Assembly (NCBI RefSeq): GCF_001280425.1
Contig: NZ_LIUF01000002.1
Coordinates: forward strand, 620,001-684,000
DNA from: Haloarcula rubripromontorii
GTDB lineage: Archaea > Halobacteriota > Halobacteria > Halobacteriales > Haloarculaceae
Length of the DNA stretch: 64,000 nucleotides
Reading direction: 5' to 3'
In this document: positions 33,096 through 41,014 of the stretch, in pieces
Layout: each line of letters opens with the position of its first letter
How positions within the stretch are numbered: the first letter of the stretch is position 1
The notes under the pieces: model-generated
Database searches by the model: none
Told to the model about the DNA's origin: nothing
What the model saw: the letters and a program-made list of their open reading frames with translations, nothing else
Position numbers and translations under genes: made by a program

Positions 33096-34616
33096 ATGAC
33101 TGACGACCTTCTCGACTCGCCCGGCGGGCGGCTGCTGGTCAGCGCCCTCGCAGCCGTCGCGGGCCTGGCCGGCTCCTACGCGGTCACTGGCTACGCACCC
33201 GCGTTCATCGCCTCGCCTATCGAACGGACGCTCGCACGGTCGATGCCCGGTATCGTCGTCTCGACCGCCATCTCGACGCTTGGCAGTCTCGGCCAACAGT
33301 TGAATCTCCTGTTCGCCATCGCGCTCGCTGGGCTGTTCATCGCACTGGCGGCCAGGGCAGCTATCCTCATCGGGCAACTGGCGAACAACCGCGCCCTCCC
33401 CGTTGTCGGAACAGCTGTCGTCACCTGGGCAGTCAGCGTCGTTCTCACCGGCGAAGTCGTCCTTGCCGCTGGCCCGGCGGTCCCCGCCGCCGCCGTCGTC
33501 GGCCTTGCGCAACTCCTCGACGGATTCAGTGGCTCGGTGTCACCGATATCCTCGAAACGACGGCGGGCGCTCTCGACGGTCGGTGCGGCTGTCGCCGCGG
33601 CAACGGTCGGCTACACGGCTGGTAACCGGCGATCGGTCGCCACGACGGGCGACGACGCGCCCGTACTGAATGCGCCAGGGGCAGACCTCGACGATGTCGA
33701 CGAGAAGCTTGCCGTCGCCGCGGAGTCCTCGCTTGGCTTTGGCGACATAGACCCGCTGGTCAGCGAGAACTTCTACGAGGTCGATATCAACTCCATCGAC
33801 CCGCAGATCTCGGCCGCGGACTGGTCGCTCTCTATCACCGGTGCCGTCGAAAAGGAGATCACGCTCGACTACGGGGACATCCTGGAGATGGACGCCGAAA
33901 ATCGGTTCGTCACGCTCCGTTGTGTGGGGGAGAGCCTCAACGGCTACAAGACGGATAACGCGCTCTGGACCGGCGTTCCCGTCGACAGCCTGCTCGAAGA
34001 AGCCGGCGTCCAGAGCGGCTGTGAGTGCGTGATGCTCCGAGCTGAAGACGACTACTACGAAGAGTTCCCCATCGACGCGCTCCGGGGCGGGATGCTCGCC
34101 TACGGTATGAACGGGAAGATACTCCCGCGCGGCCACGGCTACCCCGTCCGGGCGCTCGTTCCCGGCCACTGGGGCGAGGTCAACGTCAAGTGGATCTCGG
34201 AGATCGAAGTCCTTGACAAGGAGGCCGACGGCTACTGGGAGAAACGCGGTTGGCAGGGGACCGGACCGGTGAATCCGGTCGCCAAACTCCACCACGAATC
34301 GATGCTTTCGGACGGCCGTCGGCGGATCGGCGGCCCCGCCTACGCCGGCCTGCGCGGCGTCCAGCGCGTCGAGGTCTCCACCGACGGCGGCGAGACGTGG
34401 GCGGACGCGACGCTCTCGGAGCAACTGCCGGCGGCCGACGGCAACGGTCCCGCTGAGGACGCGTGGCGACAGTGGGAGTACACCTACGACCCGCCCTCGG
34501 GCGGCCACACCGTTGTCGTTCGGATGGTCGACCAGCGCGGCGAAGTGCAGCCCGAGGAAGAAACGGACTCCTATCCCAGCGGTGCCTCGGGCTGGGTCTC
34601 CAAACAGTACTCGTAG
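33096..34616 (+). CDS. Membrane-fused sulfite-oxidase-type molybdopterin oxidoreductase
   Basis: A 506-residue protein. Residues 1-180 hold four helices (about 12-33, 52-65, 70-93, 103-140), then a basic patch and a further hydrophobic helix (KRRRALSTVGAAVAAATVG, about 154-172). Residues 215-400 are the Moco domain of the sulfite oxidase family, with candidate Mo-ligand Cys276 in FVTLRCVGES, and GHWGEVNVKWISEIEV. Residues 400-506 are the Ig-like dimerisation domain (VQRVEVSTDGGETWADA). The substrate is unknown; sulfite or a sulfoxide-like compound is plausible. The internal RRR-helix looks like a Tat-type signal, which would send the Moco domain outside. Confidence 0.88.
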   Translation: MTDDLLDSPGGRLLVSALAAVAGLAGSYAVTGYAPAFIASPIERTLARSMPGIVVSTAISTLGSLGQQLNLLFAIALAGLFIALAARAAILIGQLANNRALPVVGTAVVTWAVSVVLTGEVVLAAGPAVPAAAVVGLAQLLDGFSGSVSPISSKRRRALSTVGAAVAAATVGYTAGNRRSVATTGDDAPVLNAPGADLDDVDEKLAVAAESSLGFGDIDPLVSENFYEVDINSIDPQISAADWSLSITGAVEKEITLDYGDILEMDAENRFVTLRCVGESLNGYKTDNALWTGVPVDSLLEEAGVQSGCECVMLRAEDDYYEEFPIDALRGGMLAYGMNGKILPRGHGYPVRALVPGHWGEVNVKWISEIEVLDKEADGYWEKRGWQGTGPVNPVAKLHHESMLSDGRRRIGGPAYAGLRGVQRVEVSTDGGETWADATLSEQLPAADGNGPAEDAWRQWEYTYDPPSGGHTVVVRMVDQRGEVQPEEETDSYPSGASGWVSKQYS

Positions 34617-34659
34617 TGCAAAGCGAGCGGCACATACCGCTGTAGTCGCTACCGTGCGT

Positions 34660-34950
34660 ATGGACGAGACGATTGCCGGTGAGGTCATTCACGTCGTCCC
34701 GCCGGCCGATCACGAGGACTACGACTTCGAGCCCGAGATGGCGTCGCTCGCCGAATCGCGCTACGTTATCGTCTGCCGCAAAGGCGGGACGCCGTCGTGG
34801 CTCGAACGGATTGCAGCATTTCTCCGCCGCCAGCCCATCGAACCAATCACACTCGTCGCAGATTCGGCAGCCGAGGAAGGGACAGAAATCACCGCGACCG
34901 TCGAGGAAACGACGATTACCGGCGTGTACGACGTGACGGAGTTCCGGTAG
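34660..34950 (+). CDS. Hypothetical 96-residue protein
   Basis: A small acidic protein. An N-terminal strand (AGEVIHVVPPADHE), a short helical middle (PSWLERIAAFLRRQP) and a final beta segment (EITATVEETTITGVYDVTEFR) suggest an alpha/beta fold. It begins 43 nt after the molybdoenzyme gene on the same strand. The ATG at 34660 is preferred because the longer reading starts inside that gene. Family not recognised. Confidence 0.6.
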   Translation: MDETIAGEVIHVVPPADHEDYDFEPEMASLAESRYVIVCRKGGTPSWLERIAAFLRRQPIEPITLVADSAAEEGTEITATVEETTITGVYDVTEFR

Positions 34951-35132
34951 CCGGCGCTTGGCGCGTCAGCGAGCGTGAAAAGAACGGGCTTCAAGCGCGG
35001 TGAAAGCCGACTCCGTGTGTCACACAAACCACATGCCTCCAAAATTGGTCCGATATTGTAAACATGTCCCTATTGGTATCATCAACTATACTGCTGTGGG
35101 AGTTTTGACCACAAAGCTTAGTAATCACTGTG

Positions 35133-35140
35133 GGTTTTAT
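35133..35140 (+). promoter_or_regulatory. TATA-like element in the AT-richer intergene
   Basis: The sequence gggttttatg lies about 50 nt before the ATG at 35188. A purine-rich ggggaga follows at about 35178-35184, so a short leader with Shine-Dalgarno is likely. Confidence 0.35.
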
Positions 35141-35187
35141 GTCCCCCGAGTCAATTGTTTCTTCCAGTAGTAGCCGGGGAGACATAC

Positions 35188-35361
35188 ATGACACTTGAAT
35201 CAAAAGAGCGTGGTAATGGCGACTGTGACAATGCTGCAGACGCCCTGTCAAAAATGACGGGAAAACCTCGGGAAGAATTCGATGCATCCGATTACGAGAT
35301 TCCGGATTTTGACGAACAGGAAATCGTAGTTAAGGAAGAAGAGCCCGAGTCCAGTCGTTAG
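35188..35361 (+). CDS. Small acidic protein of a possible gene pair
   Basis: A 57-residue acidic soluble protein (TLESKERGNGDCDNAADALSK and YEIPDFDEQEIVVKEE) with no recognised domain. The ATG at 35188 has a Shine-Dalgarno upstream; a longer reading to 35155 is less likely. Base composition is lower in GC than the neighbours. Its 3' end overlaps the gene at 35330-35731 by 32 nt in convergent orientation, so the two form a compact block between normal chromosomal genes. Confidence 0.55.
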   Translation: MTLESKERGNGDCDNAADALSKMTGKPREEFDASDYEIPDFDEQEIVVKEEEPESSR

Positions 35362-35731
35362 ACTGTAGGTCAGCCCACTCTGCGTACCTCATACAGATCT
35401 TTTGGTAGTTTTCGTCCAAGTATTTCTCGCAAAATCTTGGAGCATCAGCTAGCTCAACCGTTGGGAAATCGGTAGTCACACGATCTCGTTCATTGGGATG
35501 TCGAATATCCATATGAAGTCCCTCACGAGTTATATCGTGACCTCTCGGATGGTCTGGCTGATGATCAAAGCATGCTACCTGTACCCAATCATCCTCCTGA
35601 GACACTTCTGGAGCGATATTATATTCCAACTGAACGTAGAAGGACTGGATCTTACCACCCTCAACATCTAGTTCTGTGCGTCGCTGAACCAGGGGAGCAT
35701 GTAGTGATTCAGTATAACAACTCCCATTCAT
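35330..35731 (-). CDS. DUF7718-like protein
   Basis: A 133-residue protein. The core reads IQSFYVQLEYNIA, DDWVQVACFDHQPDHPRGHDITREGLHMDI and RFCEKYLDENYQKICMRYAEW. This DHN-type strand followed by GHDxxxEGLHMD is what I remember of the haloarchaeal DUF7718 family, which often sits in mobile or accessory spots beside a short partner gene. Function unknown. GC is noticeably lower than the ribonucleotide reductase next to it. The start is the ATG at 35731. Confidence 0.72.
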   Translation of the reverse strand: MNGSCYTESLHAPLVQRRTELDVEGGKIQSFYVQLEYNIAPEVSQEDDWVQVACFDHQPDHPRGHDITREGLHMDIRHPNERDRVTTDFPTVELADAPRFCEKYLDENYQKICMRYAEWADLQSNDWTRALLP

Positions 35732-35769
35732 ATATTGAATATTGAGGGTGGATTCGCTCTATTTCCCGA

Positions 35770-38700
35770 TTAGCACTCGGACCAGCCACAGGACTCGCAG
35801 GTCTTGCAACCCTCTGAGTAGTACAGCGACAGCGAGCCACAGTCAGGACACTCCGGGCTCTCGCCGGCGTCGATGATGTCCTGCTGGTCGCCGCTCGTGT
35901 CGGCTGCGGCAGCCGCGCCGCCGTCGGTCTGGGTCTGCGTAGCGGTCCCGTCTTCGGCCTTCTCGGCGGTCTCTTCAAGCGTGGTCTGGTCGGGATAGGC
36001 CTTGTCGACATCGCCGTCAAGGTAGCGACGCAGGGCCGTGCCGATGGCGTCCGGGATGGACTGTATCTGCTCGCCCTTGTCCCAGGCGACCTTCGGCGAC
36101 CGGATCCCCTGCAGTTCGTCGGCGATCTCCTCGGGGTCGACGCCCGAGCGGAGCGCGGTCGAGATGGTCTTGGCCAGTGCCTCGGTAAAGGAGGCCGTGA
36201 ACCCGCCGGAGTTGCCGATGTTGGCGAACAGCTCGAAGGGGCGGTCGGCCTCAGGGTCCTCGTTGATGTTGACGTACAGTTTCCCGTAGCCGGTGTCGAT
36301 GCGCTGGGTCACGCCGTGGAGCACGTCCGGCCGGGTCTGCTTCTTGGCGAACTCGGCGTCGGTATCGCCGTCGGCGACGCTCAGGATTTCCTCGACGGAG
36401 TCGTTGAGGGCGGCCTGGACGGCCTCGTCTTCGAGGAAGCCCTCGATGCCGCCGAAGACCTCCTCTATCTGGGCGACGACCTCCTCGGCGTCCATGTCCG
36501 AGAACTCCGTGTTCTGGGCGCGCGTAGTCAGCACCTGCTTGCTTCGGGTGCCGTCGCGGTAGTAGGTGACGCCCTTGCCGCCGTGGTCGTAGATGTACTC
36601 GAACACTTCGGCGGCGTCCTCGGTCGTGGAGTCGTTCGGGGCGTTGACCGTCTTCGAGATAGCGGAGTCGACGCCCTCCTGACAGGCCACCTGAATACCT
36701 GCGTGCTGCTTCGCCGAGAGGTCGCCCGTCGTGACGAACAGTTCGCCGATGGCGTCGGGCACAGTCGTCAGCCCGTCGACGCCGTCGAACTCGTTGTTGG
36801 CCATCTGCTCCTGGGCCTCCTGTTTGACGGCCTCGACGTCGATGTCGTTGTCCTCCAGGGCCCGCAGGAAGTAGTCGTCGAACTCGACGAGCATCTCGTC
36901 GCCCTGCACGTCGTCGGAGACGTTCTTGTAGTAGGCGACGTTGTAGATCGGCTCACACCCACCGGTGGTGTTGCCGATCATCGAGGTTGTCCCGGTCGGG
37001 GCGATGGTCGTGGTGTTGTGGTTGCGGATGGGGTAGCCGTCTTCCCAGTCCGCGGCGTCCTCGCCGGTCTGCTTCTCGAACCAGTCGGGGTATGCCGTCG
37101 GGTTCGCGTACTTGGAGTTCTCCCACTCGGAGAAGACACCACGTTCCTCGGCGAGTTCGTGACTCGTAGCCTTGGACCCGTGGTTGATGTGTCGCATCGT
37201 CTGCCGGGCGATCTCGTTGGCCTCCTCGGTCCCGTAGGCGACGCCGAGCTGGATGTACAGCTGCGCGAGGCCCATGATCCCGAGGCCGATCTTGCGCATC
37301 TCCCGGACCTTCTGCTCGATCTTCTCGACTGGGAAGTCGGACATCGTAACGACGTTTTCGAGGAAGCGGGTGCCGAGTTCGATGCGTCGGTCGAACTCGT
37401 CCCAGTCGATCGCTTCTTCGAGGAACGCGTCGATAGCCCCTTCAATCGAGTCGTACTCGTCAGCGTGCCGGTCCGACCAGACGCGCCAGTCCGGCGCGTC
37501 CGTGGCGGCCAGCGTCGAGAGGTTGATGTGCCCGAGGTTACAGGCCTCGTACTCCTCGAGAGGCTGTTCGCCACACGGGTTCGTGGCGAGAACCTCGTGT
37601 TCGGGGTGTTCCTCAACGTCGAAGGAGTGTTGCTTGTTCACCCGTTCGAGGTAGATGACGCCGGGCTCGCCGTTCTCGTGAGCGCCCTCGACGATGTCGT
37701 CCCAGAGTTCCTCGGCCGGAATCGAGAGTTCCTCACCGACCTCGACGTGCTCGCCGAGGCCGAACATGTCGTACAGTTCCTTCGTCTCCTCGGTGACGAT
37801 GTGGGGCTCGCCGGTCCGCGGGTTGGTGAAGGTGAACTCCTCGCCGGCTTTCAGCGCCTGCATGAAGTCGTCGGTGACGCCGACGGAGATGTTGAAGTTC
37901 GAGAGATGGCCCTCGACGGCGTTCCGGAGGTGCTTTGGCACCTTTCCGTCGTCGTCGATGAGTTCCCGTGCTTCCTCCAGCGCCTCGGCAAAGGAGTTGT
38001 GCGTGAAGTCGTCCGGGTCGTTCAGGCGAAGCGTCTCGGCCAGCGAGACGTCCTTGTTCTTGGCGTGGATGAACTGGATGACATCCGGGTGAGAGACGCG
38101 CATGACGCCCATCTGTGCGCCGCGGCGAGCCCCGCCCTGTGCGATAGTTTCGCACATCTGGTCGTAGGTCCGCATGAACGTGATGGGGCCGGAAGCGATG
38201 CCGCCGGTGGAGCCGACGGGGTCGCCGTACGGGCGGAGCTTCCAGAACGCATAGCCCATGCCACCGCCGGACTGGAAGACCTGCGCGGCCTCCTTTGCGG
38301 TCTGGTGGATGTCGTCGATGTCGTCGGCCGGCGAGTCGACGAAGCAGGCCGAAAGCTGCTGGAGTTCGTCGCCGGCGTTCATCAGCGTCGGCGAGTTCGG
38401 CATAAAGGAGAGCTGTTCCATCTGCTCCTGGAAGGCGTCGGCGGTTGTCTCGACGTGGTCGCGGACGCCCTCGGGCAGTTCCGGTACGACCGTCTCGTAG
38501 GCGAACTTGTTGACGTTATAGACAGAGAGTTCGGTCTCGACATCGTCGTCGACGGACGTTCCCTTGCCGAACACCTCGTCTGCGAGCTCGTCGCGACGCG
38601 GGTGGTCGGGCTTCAGCTGGTCCGGCGAGACGTGTACGTCGACGTCTTGTTTGTTGGCCTCGAACACGGCCTCGGCGAGTGCGATATTCTTCGCGACGCG

Positions 38701-38874
38701 GTCGAAGAGGTCCTCGGGTTCCTCGATGAGGTCACCGTCGGCATCCTTCCGGAGGTAGCGAGCCGGGAGGATGTTGTGGTAGGCGTTGCCTGTGAGTCGC
38801 TCTTCGATAGTGTCACCGTCAGTACGTTTGATCGGGAGCGTGATCTCGTCGGCGGAAAGGTCGCTGTTACTCAT
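35770..38874 (-). CDS. nrdJ: Adenosylcobalamin-dependent ribonucleotide reductase (class II)
   Basis: A 1034-residue enzyme that makes deoxyribonucleotides, using B12 to form the thiyl radical, and works with or without oxygen. The N-terminal ATP-cone-like part and the early LSACFVDSPADDIDDI and GGMGYAFWKLRPYG belong to the catalytic barrel. The active-site region NPCGEQPLEEYEACNLG is visible, and PTGTTSMIGNTTGG follows. The C-terminus has a zinc-type tail, CPDCGSLSLYY then CKTCESCGW, used for reduction. The ATG at 38874 has a GGAGGAGG Shine-Dalgarno 10 nt upstream; a longer reading to 39021 is not supported. Confidence 0.95.
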   Translation of the reverse strand: MSNSDLSADEITLPIKRTDGDTIEERLTGNAYHNILPARYLRKDADGDLIEEPEDLFDRVAKNIALAEAVFEANKQDVDVHVSPDQLKPDHPRRDELADEVFGKGTSVDDDVETELSVYNVNKFAYETVVPELPEGVRDHVETTADAFQEQMEQLSFMPNSPTLMNAGDELQQLSACFVDSPADDIDDIHQTAKEAAQVFQSGGGMGYAFWKLRPYGDPVGSTGGIASGPITFMRTYDQMCETIAQGGARRGAQMGVMRVSHPDVIQFIHAKNKDVSLAETLRLNDPDDFTHNSFAEALEEARELIDDDGKVPKHLRNAVEGHLSNFNISVGVTDDFMQALKAGEEFTFTNPRTGEPHIVTEETKELYDMFGLGEHVEVGEELSIPAEELWDDIVEGAHENGEPGVIYLERVNKQHSFDVEEHPEHEVLATNPCGEQPLEEYEACNLGHINLSTLAATDAPDWRVWSDRHADEYDSIEGAIDAFLEEAIDWDEFDRRIELGTRFLENVVTMSDFPVEKIEQKVREMRKIGLGIMGLAQLYIQLGVAYGTEEANEIARQTMRHINHGSKATSHELAEERGVFSEWENSKYANPTAYPDWFEKQTGEDAADWEDGYPIRNHNTTTIAPTGTTSMIGNTTGGCEPIYNVAYYKNVSDDVQGDEMLVEFDDYFLRALEDNDIDVEAVKQEAQEQMANNEFDGVDGLTTVPDAIGELFVTTGDLSAKQHAGIQVACQEGVDSAISKTVNAPNDSTTEDAAEVFEYIYDHGGKGVTYYRDGTRSKQVLTTRAQNTEFSDMDAEEVVAQIEEVFGGIEGFLEDEAVQAALNDSVEEILSVADGDTDAEFAKKQTRPDVLHGVTQRIDTGYGKLYVNINEDPEADRPFELFANIGNSGGFTASFTEALAKTISTALRSGVDPEEIADELQGIRSPKVAWDKGEQIQSIPDAIGTALRRYLDGDVDKAYPDQTTLEETAEKAEDGTATQTQTDGGAAAAADTSGDQQDIIDAGESPECPDCGSLSLYYSEGCKTCESCGWSEC

Positions 38875-39448
38875 CGCCCGCTCCTCCTCCCGACAGCGGT
38901 CGTCTGTCGGTCGATACCCCTCGTCGTAGCTACCCGTGATCCTGTCATTTCTGGCGGCGAATACGTATTCATCGATAGCGTTTAATCCTTCTTGTCTGCG
39001 ATTCGGTGGTGGCCGTAGCAAGCTCTGAAGTCGCGGCTACGGTACTCGACGAACTGTGCTGGTGACGCGTGAAACGATAGCCGCGTACAACGGGATAGAT
39101 GCCGGCGATTCTTCTTAATACTGTCTAGACCGAGGTGAAAGTGAAAACCCGTCCTCGTGAACCACCAGACGTGACCGAGATATCCAGTAGAAACAGGCGG
39201 GGGTTCAGGTGTGCTGACATACGCTCACTAACAGTACGTAGGGAGGTAATAAGACTGTGTCAGCCCCTCCGCTGTAGTGCGGTTTTGGCAAACCAGGCCT
39301 GTCAGTCCGTGCGGTGTCGATACCGCGTGCATTCTCGCTGTTCCGCTCCTGATTCTTCCGGGAACGTGGCCGCTATGGCGTCCGAGAGCGAACAAATTGG
39401 CAGGCGAGAGGCGGGACGCTTACAGGTCTGTGGACCGAAGGAAAACGC
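38875..39448. other. Long intergenic region between divergent nrdJ and J-domain gene
   Basis: 574 bp with no convincing gene on either strand. It contains the nrdJ promoter side (Shine-Dalgarno ggaggagg read on the minus strand near 38884-38892, and AT-rich cgtttaatcc at 38978-38990) and cttcttaatactg at 39108-39120. No B12-riboswitch-like structure was recognised. Confidence 0.45.
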
Positions 39449-40018
39449 GTGCAGTACGACGGGCTCACCAAGGGAATCGCAGTGGTGTTTGGAGGCCTGA
39501 CAGTCGTTCTGACGGCGGTGGGCCTCGTAATCAATCCTGCGGTGCTCTTTCTGGCGCTCATGTTTGGGGTGTCGACGTATTTCATGTACTACCACCTCAG
39601 CGGGAAGATGGCGGCAAGCCTCTACGAACGGGTCGAGCGACAGGCAGCACAGAACACGGGGAACGGCCGTCGCGGCGGGTTCGGAGCCGGCCCACGAGAG
39701 GAGTGGGAACCGCCACGAGACGGTCGCCGAGCGCGCCGCTCACAGGCGAGCCAGGGTGGCCAGCGTCGCCGTCAACGACGCCAGCGCCAGCGGCGCCAGA
39801 CAGCGGGCGGCCGGCAGCGCCGACAGCGCGTTCAGTCGTCGGGGCCGAGTCCGGCAGAGGCCTACCGACGGCTGGGCCTCGACCCGGATGCCGACCAGAG
39901 TACCATCAAGCGGGCCTACCGGGAGAAAGTCAAAGAGGTCCATCCAGACACCGACGGCGGGAGTGAACGGGAATTCAAGCAGGTGCAGGCAGCCTACGAG
40001 ACGCTGACTGACGACTGA
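39449..40018 (+). CDS. Membrane-anchored protein with C-terminal J domain
   Basis: A 189-residue protein. Two N-terminal helices (about 8-28 and 30-48) anchor it. A long Arg/Gln/Gly-rich linker (about 70-132) follows. A C-terminal J domain (135-189) has the HPD motif at 165-167, so it can stimulate Hsp70 ATPase. The linker is very basic (QRRRQRRQRQRRQ), unusual for a halophile, and probably contacts nucleic acid, membrane or an acidic partner. The start is GTG at 39449. There is no G/F or zinc domain, so it is not a full DnaJ chaperone. Confidence 0.88.
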   Translation: MQYDGLTKGIAVVFGGLTVVLTAVGLVINPAVLFLALMFGVSTYFMYYHLSGKMAASLYERVERQAAQNTGNGRRGGFGAGPREEWEPPRDGRRARRSQASQGGQRRRQRRQRQRRQTAGGRQRRQRVQSSGPSPAEAYRRLGLDPDADQSTIKRAYREKVKEVHPDTDGGSEREFKQVQAAYETLTDD

Positions 40019-40055
40019 CCGCAATTTCCATAAGCGGTGCTCCAGACCCGGACGT

Positions 40056-40739
40056 ATGGACAACGACACGCCGCCGCTTATTGTCGACATCGACGGAACG
40101 CTGACCGACGAGAACCGCGCAATTGACCCCCACGTCATGCCGGTCCTCCGCGAGTGGCCTGCACGCGTCGTCATCGCTACCGGCAAGGCAATGCCGTTCC
40201 CGATTGCCCTCTGTGAGTTTCTGGGTATCGAACGGACAGTCGTCGCCGAGAACGGTGGCGTCGTGTTCGTCGAAGCGACAGACGAACTCAGGCTGGAAGG
40301 CGATCACGAGGCGGCGTTAGCGGTCGGCGAGGCCTACCGCGATCTGGGCCACGACCTCGGCTTCGGGCAGGTCGATCTGGCAAACCGATGGCGCGAGACG
40401 GAACTCGTCGTGTCGCGCGACCGGCCGCTTGAACCACTGGAGGAGCTGGCTTCGGCGCGCGGGCTTGTCGTCCTCGACACCGGCTTCGCCTACCATGTGA
40501 CGGACCCGGTCGTCGACAAGGGAACGGGTCTTGAAGCGGTGTGTGCGGAACTTGGCTTTGAGCCCGCCGAGTTTCTGGCGGTCGGCGACTCGGTAAACGA
40601 CGCCCAGATGTTCGACCTGGCCGGCGAGGCTGTTGCCGTTGCTAATGCCGATGAGACGGCACTCGAACGGGCCGACCGGGTGACCGACGCGAGCTACGGC
40701 GACGGCTTTCTCGAAGCGGTTGCGCCCTACCGGAGCTAA
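40056..40739 (+). CDS. Phosphoglycolate phosphatase (HAD superfamily, archaeal type)
   Basis: A 227-residue HAD hydrolase removing phosphate from 2-phosphoglycolate or a similar small sugar phosphate. Motif I is VDIDGTLTDEN (D11/D13), motif II IATGKA, motif III in DPVVDKGTGLEAV and motif IV VGDSVNDAQMF. The cap (about 80-150) is the type C2 of the Thermoplasma Ta0175-like enzymes. The exact substrate cannot be proven by sequence. It begins 37 nt after the J-domain gene on the same strand. Confidence 0.88.
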   Translation: MDNDTPPLIVDIDGTLTDENRAIDPHVMPVLREWPARVVIATGKAMPFPIALCEFLGIERTVVAENGGVVFVEATDELRLEGDHEAALAVGEAYRDLGHDLGFGQVDLANRWRETELVVSRDRPLEPLEELASARGLVVLDTGFAYHVTDPVVDKGTGLEAVCAELGFEPAEFLAVGDSVNDAQMFDLAGEAVAVANADETALERADRVTDASYGDGFLEAVAPYRS

Positions 40740-41014
40740 CCCCCCGTTCGGTGCTTTCACTCGCTGTCAGACCTGTTGCTAACCGGACTGGCGAACAGGT
40801 GACGCCATCGACACCAGCTCGCACACGGCGCGGCGTCACGCAACTGCGAAGGCCGTGTGACGGTTCAGTCCATGAACCGTGCTGGCCGCGCCTTCGCGTA
40901 TAAATATCCGTCCGAGCGCTACTGTGAGAGATACCCTCAGCCATCGGTTTCAGGAGCGCTCTGGAGCCGTAAATCCGGGGAAGGCTTATGTCTGCCCCAC
41001 GGTAACGAGGGAAC
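40740..41014. other. Structured intergenic region before the GTPBP1-like gene
   Basis: 275 bp with no gene. It contains the nested hairpin at 40846-40897 and a strong TATA-like tataaata at 40899-40906. The nearest promoter-like element before the next gene (aggcttatg, near 40982) is 33 nt upstream of its ATG. Confidence 0.5.
40846..40897. ncRNA. Candidate structured RNA: nested double hairpin
   Basis: The outer stem is gcgaaggc at 40846-40853 with its exact complement at 40890-40897 (8 bp). The inner stem is acggttca at 40860-40867 with its complement at 40873-40880 (8 bp) around a 5-nt loop. An alternative 6-bp pairing uses cgtcac (near 40833-40838) and gtgacg (40856-40861), so a switch between forms is possible. 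A TATA-like box follows at 40899-40906, which on the minus strand would lie just upstream of this element. Expression is not shown. Confidence 0.35.

Noticed and set aside
36316-38985. 889-residue plus-strand frame opposite nrdJ
   Set aside because: Antisense shadow; the minus strand is a full ribonucleotide reductase with active-site motifs.
38875-39448. B12 riboswitch before the B12-dependent reductase
   Set aside because: No recognisable B12 box or multi-stem fold, and archaeal examples are rare.
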